Assembly: GCF_031626495.1 (NCBI RefSeq)
Contig: NZ_JAMQOJ010000001.1
Location: forward strand, 806,001 to 870,000
Length of the DNA: 64,000 bases
Reading direction: 5' to 3'
DNA from: Natrinema sp031626495
GTDB taxonomy: Archaea; Halobacteriota; Halobacteria; Halobacteriales; Natrialbaceae
Position 1 is the first letter of the stretch, and every line of letters begins with the position of its first letter. The notes beneath the pieces are model-generated. The model had not been told where the DNA came from. It worked only from the letters and a program-made list of their open reading frames with translations, and made no database searches. Positions 33,193 through 41,665 of the stretch are shown one piece after another. The translations under genes and the position numbers were made by a program.

Positions 33193-35436
33193 TTACTCTC
33201 CGGCGCCGTCGACTCGCCGCCGATCCGCTCGCTCGACGCCGGTGAACTCGAACCGCGCCCCGCCGTCGGTCCCATCGGTGACGCTCACTGCCCAGCCGTG
33301 GTCCTCGGCGACCTCTTCGACGATCGCCAGCCCGAGCCCAGTGCCGTCGCTGGCGCTCGAGTAGCCGCTCTCGAAGACGTGATCGCGCTCGTCTTCGGGA
33401 ATCCCGGGACCGTCGTCCGCGACGTAGAACCCCGGCCGTTCGTCGTCGAGATCGCCGATCGTAACCGTGACGCCTGCGTCGCCGTAGTTGACCGCGTCGT
33501 GCTGCGTACGCGGAGAAGGGTTCTGCGAGCTATGCTCGACGGCATTTCGGATCAGATTCTCGAGCAACTGTTTGAGCCGCGCACGGTCGGCTCGAACGAC
33601 GGCATCGGTCTCGAGTCGGAGCGACGCGTCGGCCGTCTGGACGTGGTCCCAGCAGCTCTCGGCGATCGCCGCGAGACCGACCGGTTCGGTGTTCAGGTCG
33701 GAATCGCCCTCGCGTGCGACCGCCAGCAGGTTTTCGATCAGGACGGCCATCCGTTCGTGCGCCCAGGCGACAGCCTCGAGGTCCTCGCTGTCGCGCCGTT
33801 CGCGGGCCAGTTGGAGCCGGCCCTGCGCGACGTTCAGCGGGTTCCGGAGGTCGTGGGAGACGATACCGGCGAATCGGTCGAGGCGTTCGTTCTGCTCTTT
33901 CAGTTCGCGCTCCCGTGCCTTGCGCTCGGTAATATCGCGCAAGACGCCGACCGTCCCCTGAAAGCGGCCGTCCTCGTCGGTCGGGAGGAGCGCGATGTGA
34001 TTCTCGTTGATCCGACGCTCGCCGTCCGCCCCGATCGTCTCCATCTCGAACGATTCGTGATCGCGGTCGTCGTCGCGAAGCAGCGACCCGATTATCGATT
34101 CGGCCCTGTCGATGTCCTCGTCGTCCATGATGAGCGAGACGTGTTCGCCGACCAGTTCCTCGGGACCGTACCCCGTCGTCGTCAGTTCGGCGTCGACCGG
34201 CGGGACGACCTTCGTCAGATAGCCGTCGGCGTCCAGCGTGTACACCTCGTCGGGGATCGTCTCGAGGATCGTCTCGTACTGCTCGAGTTCGCGCTGGCGC
34301 TCCTTTCGTTCGGTGATGTCACGGACCACGCCGGCGACACCGCGGAACTGTCCGTCGGCGAGGGGCAACAACGAGACGTTCGACTCGCACTGAATCCGTC
34401 CGCCGTCTTTGGCTTTCACGGTAGTCTCGTGGGTCTGCTGTTGCGTGTCGGCCTCGCTCGAGAGCAGCGACCGGACGATGTCGGCGCCGCTCTCGACGGA
34501 CGACTCGTCGAGCAGGAACGAAAGATGCTGGCCGACGATCTCGTCTTTCTCGTAGCTCGTTAGCTCGGCGTACGCGTCGTTGACGTACGTGTACCGACCG
34601 TCGGCGTCGACCGTGTAGACAGGGTCGCCGAGGGACTCGACGATCGTCTCGTAGCGCTCGAGATCACGCTCACGTTCCTTCCGGTCCGAGATGTCCTGCA
34701 CCGTACAGATCAGATCGCCGTTGCCGGTCGTCGACAGCGAGTGCGCCTCGACGAAGGTCGATCCGTCCGCTCGGAGGCCGGTCGTCTCCCCGTGCCACTC
34801 GCCCTCGGTCATCACCGTCGGGATGACCTCCTCGCGGACGGTCGCGACGTCGTCCTCCGGATAGAGGCGTTCCCAACCCTCGCCGATTATCTCGTCAGGT
34901 TCGTACCCGTAGAGGTCGGCGTACGCCCGATTCACGTAGACGAACCGGCCGTCGTTATCGAGGATACCGATGCCTTCCTGAGCGGTCTCGATGGCGCGGA
35001 GCTGTCGCTGGCGTTCCAGACGTGCCCGCGTCGTCGTGACGGCCTCGACGATCCGGTCGGCCAGCGTCGCGTTCCCGTCGGTTCCTTTGCGGACGTACTC
35101 GGAGACGCCCGCCGAAATCGCCTCGCTCGCGACCGCCTCCGATCCCGCGTCCGTGTACAGGATGAACGGAACGTCGTCGTGATCCGCCCGAACCGATCTG
35201 AGAAACGTCAGGCCGTCGGTATCGGGTAGCTCGTACTCCGAAACGACGCAGTCGATCTCGGTCTCGACGAGGCGTTCGAGCCCGTCGCTCGCGCTGGTCG
35301 CGCTAACCGTTTCGATGGGTACGTCCGCTCGCTCGAGGACAGCCGCGTCGGAACACACCGGATCGTCGTCCACGCAGAGCACGCGGATCGGCTCCATCGA
35401 GACGCTCCCGGAGAGGGATTCGTCTCGGGTTTGCAT
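33193..35436 (-). CDS. Receiver-PAS-histidine kinase with Glu in place of the phosphoacceptor Asp
   Basis: 747 residues: receiver (15-130), three PAS domains (about 145-265, 268-385, 390-510), HisKA with His528 in IVSHDLRNP, HATPase with DDGPG and GTGLGLA boxes. The receiver keeps the acidic pocket (VDDDP, 23-25) but reads CVVSEYELPDTDG, so Glu67 stands where the phosphorylated Asp should be. The domain may be locked in an active-like state or used only for contacts. ATG 35436 is chosen: AAATAG at 35461-35466 gives leaderless spacing of about 27 bp; MEPIRVL at 35397 is the alternative. No membrane helix. Confidence 0.92.
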   Translation of the reverse strand: MQTRDESLSGSVSMEPIRVLCVDDDPVCSDAAVLERADVPIETVSATSASDGLERLVETEIDCVVSEYELPDTDGLTFLRSVRADHDDVPFILYTDAGSEAVASEAISAGVSEYVRKGTDGNATLADRIVEAVTTTRARLERQRQLRAIETAQEGIGILDNDGRFVYVNRAYADLYGYEPDEIIGEGWERLYPEDDVATVREEVIPTVMTEGEWHGETTGLRADGSTFVEAHSLSTTGNGDLICTVQDISDRKERERDLERYETIVESLGDPVYTVDADGRYTYVNDAYAELTSYEKDEIVGQHLSFLLDESSVESGADIVRSLLSSEADTQQQTHETTVKAKDGGRIQCESNVSLLPLADGQFRGVAGVVRDITERKERQRELEQYETILETIPDEVYTLDADGYLTKVVPPVDAELTTTGYGPEELVGEHVSLIMDDEDIDRAESIIGSLLRDDDRDHESFEMETIGADGERRINENHIALLPTDEDGRFQGTVGVLRDITERKARERELKEQNERLDRFAGIVSHDLRNPLNVAQGRLQLARERRDSEDLEAVAWAHERMAVLIENLLAVAREGDSDLNTEPVGLAAIAESCWDHVQTADASLRLETDAVVRADRARLKQLLENLIRNAVEHSSQNPSPRTQHDAVNYGDAGVTVTIGDLDDERPGFYVADDGPGIPEDERDHVFESGYSSASDGTGLGLAIVEEVAEDHGWAVSVTDGTDGGARFEFTGVERADRRRVDGAGE

Positions 35437-35778
35437 GACACTTCTCTCGTTACTGCGGCCAAATAGCTTGGGGTCGGGTTCCGTTCACGACTGTTCGGAA
35501 CTATCGATGGGATCGTATCGAAGAGTGGGCTCCGCTCGCTAGCCGCTGTGCGTACTATCGACTGCTGTTCGTAACAGCACTTTCCGTACCGTATTCGACG
35601 GTTTACCGTCCCGAAACGGCGTTTACGTCCCTTCTCTGTTCGTCCGGATTGGTGAATGCGGGCTGTGAAGCCGTCGCTCTCCGCCCATCTATTCACATAC
35701 TTGTTATTTCCATATGGTATTATACGTAACAATTTGGATGAGATTGAAGTACCGGCGGAAAGTAATACGTTCGAAAGT
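35437..35778. other. Divergent promoter region (342 bp)
   Basis: Left part carries the TATA box of the kinase gene (CTATTT on the minus strand, 35461-35466). The right part before the metallohydrolase is A/T-richer than usual (CATATGGTATTATACG, about 35711-35726), a probable second promoter. No gene is seen. Confidence 0.55.
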
Positions 35779-37434
35779 ATGCGAGTGTCCTATCAGCATG
35801 CGAACGTTCGGAGCGGCAACGAGTCGACGCTCCTTCGGTTTACGACCCGCGATGGGACACGCGCATGCGTCCTCGTCGACTGCGGTGCCGACGTCGATCT
35901 GGACTCGCTACTCGGCGACGACGAGTACCTGAACGCGATTCTCCTCACGCACGGCCACATCGATCATTACCGGACGCTCGCGAGGAACGTCCGGCACAAC
36001 GCGCCGATTTACGCGTCGCCGGCGACGGCGACCGTCCTCGAGCACGCGCTGCCGGAAGCGCGGAAGGACAACGATATCGGCGACACCTCGTCCGCTCTGG
36101 ACGCGCTCGAGCCGATCGAGGACTGGACGTCGATCCTCCACGACCTCGAGGTTCGGCCGGTTCCTGTGGGGCACACGCCCGGCGGCGCGGGGTTCGTGAT
36201 CCGGTTTCGAGACGCGGCGGTGGCCGACGACCTCTTGAACGGCGAAGGACATCTCCTGGCGACCGGCGATTTCACCCGACGGCCCTGTGCGGGCTATCCC
36301 GGACTGACGACGACCTATCCGTTCGACATCGATGCCGTCCTGCTGAACGTCTCGACAGCGGACGCCTGTCCGGCCGCGCTCGACGAGTCGGTGCGGACGG
36401 TCCTCGAACGAGCGTACGCCGGCGCCCGAGTCGTCGTCGCGACGAGTTCGCTGACCGGCGTTCACTACGCGACGCTGCTGGGCCACGCGGCGGCAGCGCT
36501 CGATCGCGACCTCCCGATCACGCTCGTCGGTCAGACCGCCAAGCTGTACGACGCGCTCGGGCTGGACGAGCCCGGCATTGAGACGCGGGGCGTGTTCGAT
36601 CGGACCGCCGAGATGCTCGAGGAGGGACGGGTTACGATCGCCGGACCGGAGACGCCGACGCGGGGAAGCGCGTCTCGGCTCTTCGATGCGGTCGCGGACG
36701 ACCCCGCTGCCGTGTTCGTTCAGCTCGCGACGGACGACGCCGCGGCGGTGTCGGGCGCACGTTGCACGACGCACTGCATCGAGTTGCGAAACCATCCGTC
36801 GATCGAGACGATCGACGACACCGTCCGCGAACTCGCGCCGACACAGGTCGTGATCAAGCACGCGATGGGAGAGACGCTCAACCGGTTCCAGCGCCGCTTC
36901 GATCGCTGTTTCACGTGGGGAACGAACGACCAAGAGATTCATCGGCTCTACGAGGACGGCGAGTGGCTGGCCCCCGACTGGATCGCGGAATCGACGGCGA
37001 CGCAGATTCGAACGCGACAGTGGGAGGCGATGGGAAACCGCGCGTTCGATGCAGTCGAAACGGTTCCGGCCGTCCGTCGGGAGTCGGTCGACCTCGAGGC
37101 GGAGGGTCTCGATCTCGAGGCGCTCGAGACCGCCTTCGCTGGCGGGTCGCCGGATCCCTACGCGATGCCGACCGCAGCGGACGAGTCGACGGCTACCGAG
37201 ACGGCGACGGACGCCGAGGAACGGGACGCGGGAGATCAGTCGCTCGAGGCGGAACTCCTCGACCGGCTCGCGGCGATCGAGGCGAAACTCGAGCAGCCCG
37301 ACGAGGAGACCGTTCGGGCGCGCGTCCTCTCCGACGGCGACGGCGAGCAGTTCCTGCGGCTCGTCGATCGAGCGGACGTCGACGCGGGCGATACCGTCGA
37401 AATCACGATCTCGAGCCGTACTCCGTCTCAGTAG
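35779..37434 (+). CDS. MBL-fold hydrolase, beta-CASP-like, with acidic coiled-coil tail
   Basis: 551 residues from ATG 35779. The metallo-beta-lactamase part has THGHIDHYRTL (His58, His60, Asp62, His63), a later VGHTPGGAG His and TGDFTRRP Asp: a complete two-metal site. Residues about 200-380 contain a segment (GARVVVATSSLTGVHYATLL, GQTAKLYDAL, IKHAMGETLNRF) in the place of the beta-CASP domain of RNA-processing nucleases (RNase J/CPSF type). The last 110 residues are acidic with a short coiled coil (LEAELLDRLAAIEAKLEQP). This suggests a nucleic-acid hydrolase, but the usual RNase J signature is only partly visible. A longer frame from 35656 passes through the promoter and is not chosen. Confidence 0.75.
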   Translation: MRVSYQHANVRSGNESTLLRFTTRDGTRACVLVDCGADVDLDSLLGDDEYLNAILLTHGHIDHYRTLARNVRHNAPIYASPATATVLEHALPEARKDNDIGDTSSALDALEPIEDWTSILHDLEVRPVPVGHTPGGAGFVIRFRDAAVADDLLNGEGHLLATGDFTRRPCAGYPGLTTTYPFDIDAVLLNVSTADACPAALDESVRTVLERAYAGARVVVATSSLTGVHYATLLGHAAAALDRDLPITLVGQTAKLYDALGLDEPGIETRGVFDRTAEMLEEGRVTIAGPETPTRGSASRLFDAVADDPAAVFVQLATDDAAAVSGARCTTHCIELRNHPSIETIDDTVRELAPTQVVIKHAMGETLNRFQRRFDRCFTWGTNDQEIHRLYEDGEWLAPDWIAESTATQIRTRQWEAMGNRAFDAVETVPAVRRESVDLEAEGLDLEALETAFAGGSPDPYAMPTAADESTATETATDAEERDAGDQSLEAELLDRLAAIEAKLEQPDEETVRARVLSDGDGEQFLRLVDRADVDAGDTVEITISSRTPSQ

Positions 37435-37607
37435 GGATCACAGTGCCCGCCGTGTCGAGACACTGATTCGTGAGCGACGGCCGTCCAGCGGGTGCCAGCG
37501 CGAGCGCTGCCTCCTGTGCCGGCGTAGGCACAGCGGACGGTGGCCGTGGCGCGTGCTGACTGACCGACGCGGCTCGAGCGGCGCGGCGTGACCGATCGCG
37601 ACCGGCG

Positions 37608-38546
37608 TCAGTCGTCCCCGCAGAAGCCCTCGAACTCCTCGATAGTGATAGCGATCGCGTCCCGTTCGGGTACGTCGCGGACTGCGTACGCCGTCGGATA
37701 GACACCCGAGGTAGCGTACGTCTCGGGCTGGGCGATCCGCCGCCGATCGGTTCCAGAATGGGCTCGGAGGTACGCCCGGGTGATCATCGGTTCGACGAAC
37801 GTCAGCCTCGCGGTGCCGTCGCCGTCCGGATCGTACGCACCCCAGACGAGCGTGTTCGAGAACGTCCCGCCGTTCATTTCGGGGACGGTGGGGTCGACCA
37901 TGTGCTCCCCCATGTCGGTGATGACCCGCTCGTCGACGACGGGGCCTCGAGCGTACCCGTCCGGAACGTACCGATCCGGGAGGTCGTAGCTCGGCGCGGC
38001 CGGCCCGGTGATGGCATCGACCGTTTCGGCCGGTAACATGTGGAAGTGGATGTCGAAATGGGGCTCCGTCCAGACACCGTCCGGCGGATGGCCGCCGGGA
38101 TTCCAGTTCAGGCCGAGGAAGGTAACTGGCGTCGCGGCGGTCGCCGGAAACGGGACGAAAAACTCCTGGGACCACTTGTGGTGGATGACCACCGACTCGC
38201 CGGTCGGGCCGTACTTGTCCGTGTAGGCGTCGTCGCCCGAGTTTGCGAGGTCCTCGGCCGAGGGGAGCCCCTCGAGTGCGGCTCGCTCTACGAGGAGGCC
38301 GTGATACTTCGGGGTTCCCGACGGCGTGACCGTCGTGAAGGTCCTCGCGTCGCCGTTTCCGAGGGTCACGGGGTCGCCCCACTCGGTGATGCCTGCCGAG
38401 GGAACGGCCTCGGCGTTCGTTGCACTCGTCAGGTCGCTCAACCCGAGGGCCGCGCCGGTCGCGGCCGCGGTACCGACGAATTGGCGTCGGCTGACGGGTA
38501 GTCGGTCGTCGGTGTACGTCCCCGCTCGAGTCTGTTTTCGTGTCAT
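37608..38546 (-). CDS. Tat-exported TTHB210-like (DUF5602) protein
   Basis: 312 residues. A twin-arginine signal (SRRQFVGTAAATGAALGLSD) is followed by a mature domain like the TTHB210/DUF5602 family: HHKWSQEFFVPFPA, then EPHFDIHFHMLPAE with a His-x3-His-x-His cluster and GGTFSNTLVWGAYDPDG. The His-rich motif suggests a metal site. Function unknown; exported folded across the membrane by Tat. A low-GC gap of about 150 bp precedes it. Confidence 0.82.
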   Translation of the reverse strand: MTRKQTRAGTYTDDRLPVSRRQFVGTAAATGAALGLSDLTSATNAEAVPSAGITEWGDPVTLGNGDARTFTTVTPSGTPKYHGLLVERAALEGLPSAEDLANSGDDAYTDKYGPTGESVVIHHKWSQEFFVPFPATAATPVTFLGLNWNPGGHPPDGVWTEPHFDIHFHMLPAETVDAITGPAAPSYDLPDRYVPDGYARGPVVDERVITDMGEHMVDPTVPEMNGGTFSNTLVWGAYDPDGDGTARLTFVEPMITRAYLRAHSGTDRRRIAQPETYATSGVYPTAYAVRDVPERDAIAITIEEFEGFCGDD

Positions 38547-38695
38547 TGGTTACTGAAGCGCGTCGAGACGGCCGTCTCGTCTGCTTCGATAGCGCTTGTG
38601 TTCGGCTGCCAAATAGTGTTATCTATTGGCACGGTGTCGGGGAAATAACCTCGAGAAGAAAGTGAGGTGTCGATGACGAACCGCCGAGTGAATTC

Positions 38696-38932
38696 TCACC
38701 GGTCGTCGCGGCCGGCGTCGGTCTCGGCGTGGTGCTCGAGCAACCGCTGAATCCCGGCTCTGATCACCTCGCTGCGGTTGCGGTAGACGTCGTCGTCGAC
38801 GAGCGATTCGATCGCCGCGAGCTGTTCGTCGGTCGCCCGGAACGTCACCCGGTCGAGCGTCGGGCCGTTCTCGAGGCGGGAGCGGTTGTGCTCCGGCGTC
38901 CCGTCGGCGGGCGGGGATCTGCTCTCCGTCAT
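38696..38932 (-). CDS. Ribbon-helix-helix regulator
   Basis: 78 residues. The RHH (CopG/Arc-type) motif covers about 27-68: LDRVTFRATDEQLAAIESLV for strand and helix 1, then YRNRSEVIRAGIQRLLE. Such dimers bind short palindromes, often their own promoter. Target unknown; no toxin gene adjoins it, so it is not evidently an antitoxin. Confidence 0.85.
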   Translation of the reverse strand: MTESRSPPADGTPEHNRSRLENGPTLDRVTFRATDEQLAAIESLVDDDVYRNRSEVIRAGIQRLLEHHAETDAGRDDR

Positions 38933-39399
38933 CGTTGCCCCCCGCTGGTCCGTTCCGGGGACGGACGGCCCGCCGCTTCGAACGCGGTGCTCGCGGGCTC
39001 GAGTGAGGGCGTGGGAGTCACGGTGACCATAGAATCGAGAGGAGCCGAGCGCTCGTAAGGGCTCGCGTAGCGGAGTGGAAGTGAAACAGGAACTCGGTTA
39101 CCTCCGGTCGTACCGCCGCACCTCTGACTCGGACCTGACTCTATTTCACCAAACAAACAGTAGATATAAGTCACAACTGATCAACTCACAAACCGGAAGC
39201 CGGTCTCCAGAACCAGGGGGCGTACGGAAACGTCCCGGGTGGAACCAGCACCCGAGACTTGGCTTCCATCCGAACGGATTGAAGCCATGATTGCGTTCAT
39301 TCTACCGGGATATAAACGTCCCGCACGACCGCGGAATCGCCCGCTACGAGGAGCCTCGAGTCCGGTTTCGGCCGCGAGCCAGCGCGGGGGTGGCGACGG
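38933..39399. other. 467-bp intergenic region with promoter and structured segment
   Basis: A/T-rich part at 39140-39180 carries AGATATAAG (39162 onward), a good TATA box, and a second TATA-like GGATATAAACG is near 39310. Between them lies a segment with several inverted repeats (see separate ncRNA candidate). Nothing coding is clear. Confidence 0.5.
39186..39320 (+). ncRNA. Candidate structured small RNA or structured leader
   Basis: Starts about 25 bp after TATA box AGATATAAG. Visible hairpins are ACCGGAAGCCGGT, GTCCCGGGTG...CACCCGAGAC and GGCTTCC-ATCCG-AAC-GGA-TTGAAGCC. No protein frame of merit fills it. It could be an independent RNA or the 5' leader of the zinc-finger gene at 39400. 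Purely a sequence-pattern call. Confidence 0.3.
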
Positions 39400-39570
39400 A
39401 TGAGCGGTGACGACGGGCCGAACGGAGACGGCGAATCGCGACTTCCCGATTGTCCTCGTTGCGGCGAGCGGGTAGTGATATCGGTCGCATTCAGTCCCGA
39501 GGCGGGGCTGGTCAGCCCCTGTGGCTGTTCCGTGCCGCCGGCGTTGTTTCCCGAGGTCTACGGGGACTAG
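39400..39570 (+). CDS. Small CPxCG-type zinc-finger protein (56 residues)
   Basis: A 57-codon frame, below usual ORF cut-offs, translating to a very acidic start (MSGDDGPNGDGESRLPD) followed by CPRCGERVV and, 20 residues later, PCGCSVPP, ending FPEVYGD. Two C-x-C/C-x2-C pairs make a probable zinc site, like the many small haloarchaeal zinc-finger micro-proteins. Wobble positions are G/C-rich. Target unknown. It lies downstream of a candidate structured leader. Confidence 0.7.
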   Translation: MSGDDGPNGDGESRLPDCPRCGERVVISVAFSPEAGLVSPCGCSVPPALFPEVYGD

Positions 39571-39861
39571 TCCGAGGCTCGCGCTCGAGCCCCGCCGGAC
39601 AGCCGGCCGGTCGGCGCAGTGAGCGTCCACTCCGTCGAAACCACCCCGTCGACAGTGCGTCGGCCGGCCGGTCCGGAAACGGCGGCTCACGTTTCGGCCT
39701 TCGCCACCAGGCATCGCGATTCCCGTCCCGGCCTCGTCCAAATTTGCCCAAATGTCTCCGCTCTCTCGGAGGACGATTTCTAACTGGAGCGGTTCACTAC
39801 CGACGGCATTGTCGTACGAGTCGAATGAGAGTCGGAAGTCCAGTCGGGATTGCCGTGGTCC

Positions 39862-41037
39862 TCAGTCGTCGGCCGTCTCGGCGTCCGCGTCCTCACTAAG
39901 CACTTCCTCGCGGTGTTCGTCCAGCAGCGGCGCGCGACCGCGGGGCTCGGGGTTGGTCTTGCTCATCTTGATCGGGTTGCCGGCGATCTCGACCTTGCCG
40001 TCGGCACCGGGCTGTTCGACCGGGTACAGCATGTCGCGTTTGTGGACGTGCGGGTCGTCGAAGATCTCCTCGGTGGTCTGGACCGGGGCGGCGGGCACGC
40101 GGCCCTCGAGCTTGCCCACGAGTTCGTCGTTGGTCTGCTCGCGGGTCCAGTCGGCGATCTCCTCGCGCAAGGCGTCGCGGTGCTCGAGGCGCTCGGGGGT
40201 CGTCGGGTACTCCTCGGCGAGTTCCTCACGGCTCATTATATCGCAGAGCTCCGCCCAGTGGTTGTTGTTGAACGCGGCGATGACGGCGTAGCCGTCGTCG
40301 GTTTCGAAGGCGTTGTAGGGGAACAGCGTGGGGTGGGAGTTGCCCCGGCGGGTGGGGGCCTCGCCGGTGTAGGACTGCTGGTAGATGGCGCGCTCGGTGA
40401 AGCTGATCATGGAGTCGTACATGCCGGTGTCGACGTACTGGCCCTCGCCGGTCTGTTCGCGGTGGTTGACGGCGGCGAGGATGCCGATGCAGTTCAGCGT
40501 CGCGGTGAAGAGGTCGCCGACGCCGGGGCCGGTCTTGGTCGGCGGGCCGTCGGGCTGGCCGGTGGTCTCCATGACGCCGCCCAGCGCCTGTGCGATGAGA
40601 TCGAAGGAGGGCTGGCCCTGCCGGTCGGTCTCACCCGTGCGCGGGTCGCCGAAGCCGCGGATCGAGGAGTAGATGAGATCGGGGTTGTGTTCTTTCAGCG
40701 TCTCGTAGCCGAGACCGTACTTCTCCATCGTCCCGGCGCGGTAGTTCTCGACGACGACGTCGGCCTCCTCGACGACCGAGAGGAAGTCCTCGCGGTCTTC
40801 CTCCTCGCGGAAGTTCAGTTCGATACTCTTCTTGCCGCGGTTGACGCTCTGGAAGTATCCCCCGTAAGCTTCGTCTTCGGGGTCGTCGACGAACGGCGGA
40901 TTCGACCGGATCATGTCGCCGCCCGGCCGCTCGATCTTGACCACGTCCGCACCCAGATCCGCGAGCAACATCGTACAGTACGGCCCCGCGAGCACCTGAG
41001 TCAGATCAACGACGCGAAGGTTGGAAAGGGCTCCCAT
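39862..41037 (-). CDS. mct: Succinyl-CoA:mesaconate CoA-transferase (class III)
   Basis: 391-residue CaiB/BaiF-type CoA transferase. Conserved: RVVDLTQVLAGPYCTMLLAD, VENYRAG, and the catalytic Asp175 in GPGVGDLFTA. It moves CoA from succinyl-CoA to mesaconate in the methylaspartate cycle. The assignment rests on context: it is divergent from the glmS-glmE-mal-mch-lyase run that makes and uses mesaconate/mesaconyl-CoA, starts 180 bp apart. Class III transferases act on many acids, so substrate is inferred from neighbours. Confidence 0.85.
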   Translation of the reverse strand: MGALSNLRVVDLTQVLAGPYCTMLLADLGADVVKIERPGGDMIRSNPPFVDDPEDEAYGGYFQSVNRGKKSIELNFREEEDREDFLSVVEEADVVVENYRAGTMEKYGLGYETLKEHNPDLIYSSIRGFGDPRTGETDRQGQPSFDLIAQALGGVMETTGQPDGPPTKTGPGVGDLFTATLNCIGILAAVNHREQTGEGQYVDTGMYDSMISFTERAIYQQSYTGEAPTRRGNSHPTLFPYNAFETDDGYAVIAAFNNNHWAELCDIMSREELAEEYPTTPERLEHRDALREEIADWTREQTNDELVGKLEGRVPAAPVQTTEEIFDDPHVHKRDMLYPVEQPGADGKVEIAGNPIKMSKTNPEPRGRAPLLDEHREEVLSEDADAETADD

Positions 41038-41183
41038 AGTCTGTACGCCCTCCTTACGAAACCATTACCAAAACCCTTACCATCGATCATGTAGTTGGTC
41101 ACCAGTACCATAACTCATGGGAACACCCACCATTGGGACGCTGCTAGGACGTTTAAGGTGTATTATCATGGAAGATCATTAGG

Positions 41184-41189
41184 TTTATA
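41184..41189 (+). promoter_or_regulatory. TATA box of the methylaspartate-cycle operon
   Basis: TTTATA centred about 30 bp before ATG 41217, and 15 bp before an upstream ATG at 41202 that is too close to be translated from this promoter. This picks 41217 as the glmS start. Another A/T stretch (TATTATC) lies at about 41161-41167. Confidence 0.6.
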
Positions 41190-41216
41190 CCGGAGTCCCT
41201 CATGGTTCTGGATACG

Positions 41217-41657
41217 ATGTCCCAAACGGTCGTCCTCGGCGTGATCGGCTCCGATGCCCACGTCGTTGGCATCACAATCCTCGAGCAAGCCTTCAGTGCA
41301 GCCGGCTTCGATGTCGTGAACCTCGGTGTCCAGACCTCCCAGGAGGAGTTCGCCGAGGCTGCGGTAGCTCACGACGCCGAGGCTGTACTGGTCTCTTCGC
41401 TCTACGGCCACGCCGAGCAGGACTGCCAGGGATTCCACAGCGTCCTCGAGGACGCGGACGTCGACGCGGTCAGCTACATCGGCGGCAACCTCGCCGTCGG
41501 GCAGGACGACTTCGAGCAGACCCGCAAGACGTTCCGGAAGCTCGGGTTCGATCGGGTCTTCGACTCCGAGACCGATCCCGAGGACGCGATTGCCGCACTC
41601 CGCGAAGACCTCCAGATCAAGCCGACGGAGTCCGAGCGGGCAACTATCAGTTCTTAG
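41217..41657 (+). CDS. glmS: Glutamate mutase (methylaspartate mutase) S subunit
   Basis: About 146 residues with the cobalamin-binding signature GSDAHVVGIT: Asp13, His15 and Gly18 form D-x-H-x2-G, His15 being the cobalt ligand, followed by SSLYGH and GGNLAVG loops of the B12 Rossmann fold. With GlmE it rearranges L-glutamate to (2S,3S)-3-methylaspartate, the entry to the methylaspartate cycle. The start is set by TATA spacing. The next gene, glmE, begins eight bases after the stop, so they are co-transcribed. A glucosamine synthase also uses the name glmS; this is the unrelated mutase. Confidence 0.93.
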   Translation: MSQTVVLGVIGSDAHVVGITILEQAFSAAGFDVVNLGVQTSQEEFAEAAVAHDAEAVLVSSLYGHAEQDCQGFHSVLEDADVDAVSYIGGNLAVGQDDFEQTRKTFRKLGFDRVFDSETDPEDAIAALREDLQIKPTESERATISS

Positions 41658-41665
41658 ATGTCTAG

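Noticed and set aside
39270..39300. Lone CRISPR repeat ending GGATTGAAGCC
   Set aside because: Only about ten bases match a haloarchaeal repeat end, there is no second copy, no spacer array and no cas gene; kept only as a note under the RNA candidate.
41202..41204. ATG as glmS start
   Set aside because: Too close (15 bp) to the TATA box; the conserved protein begins at 41217.
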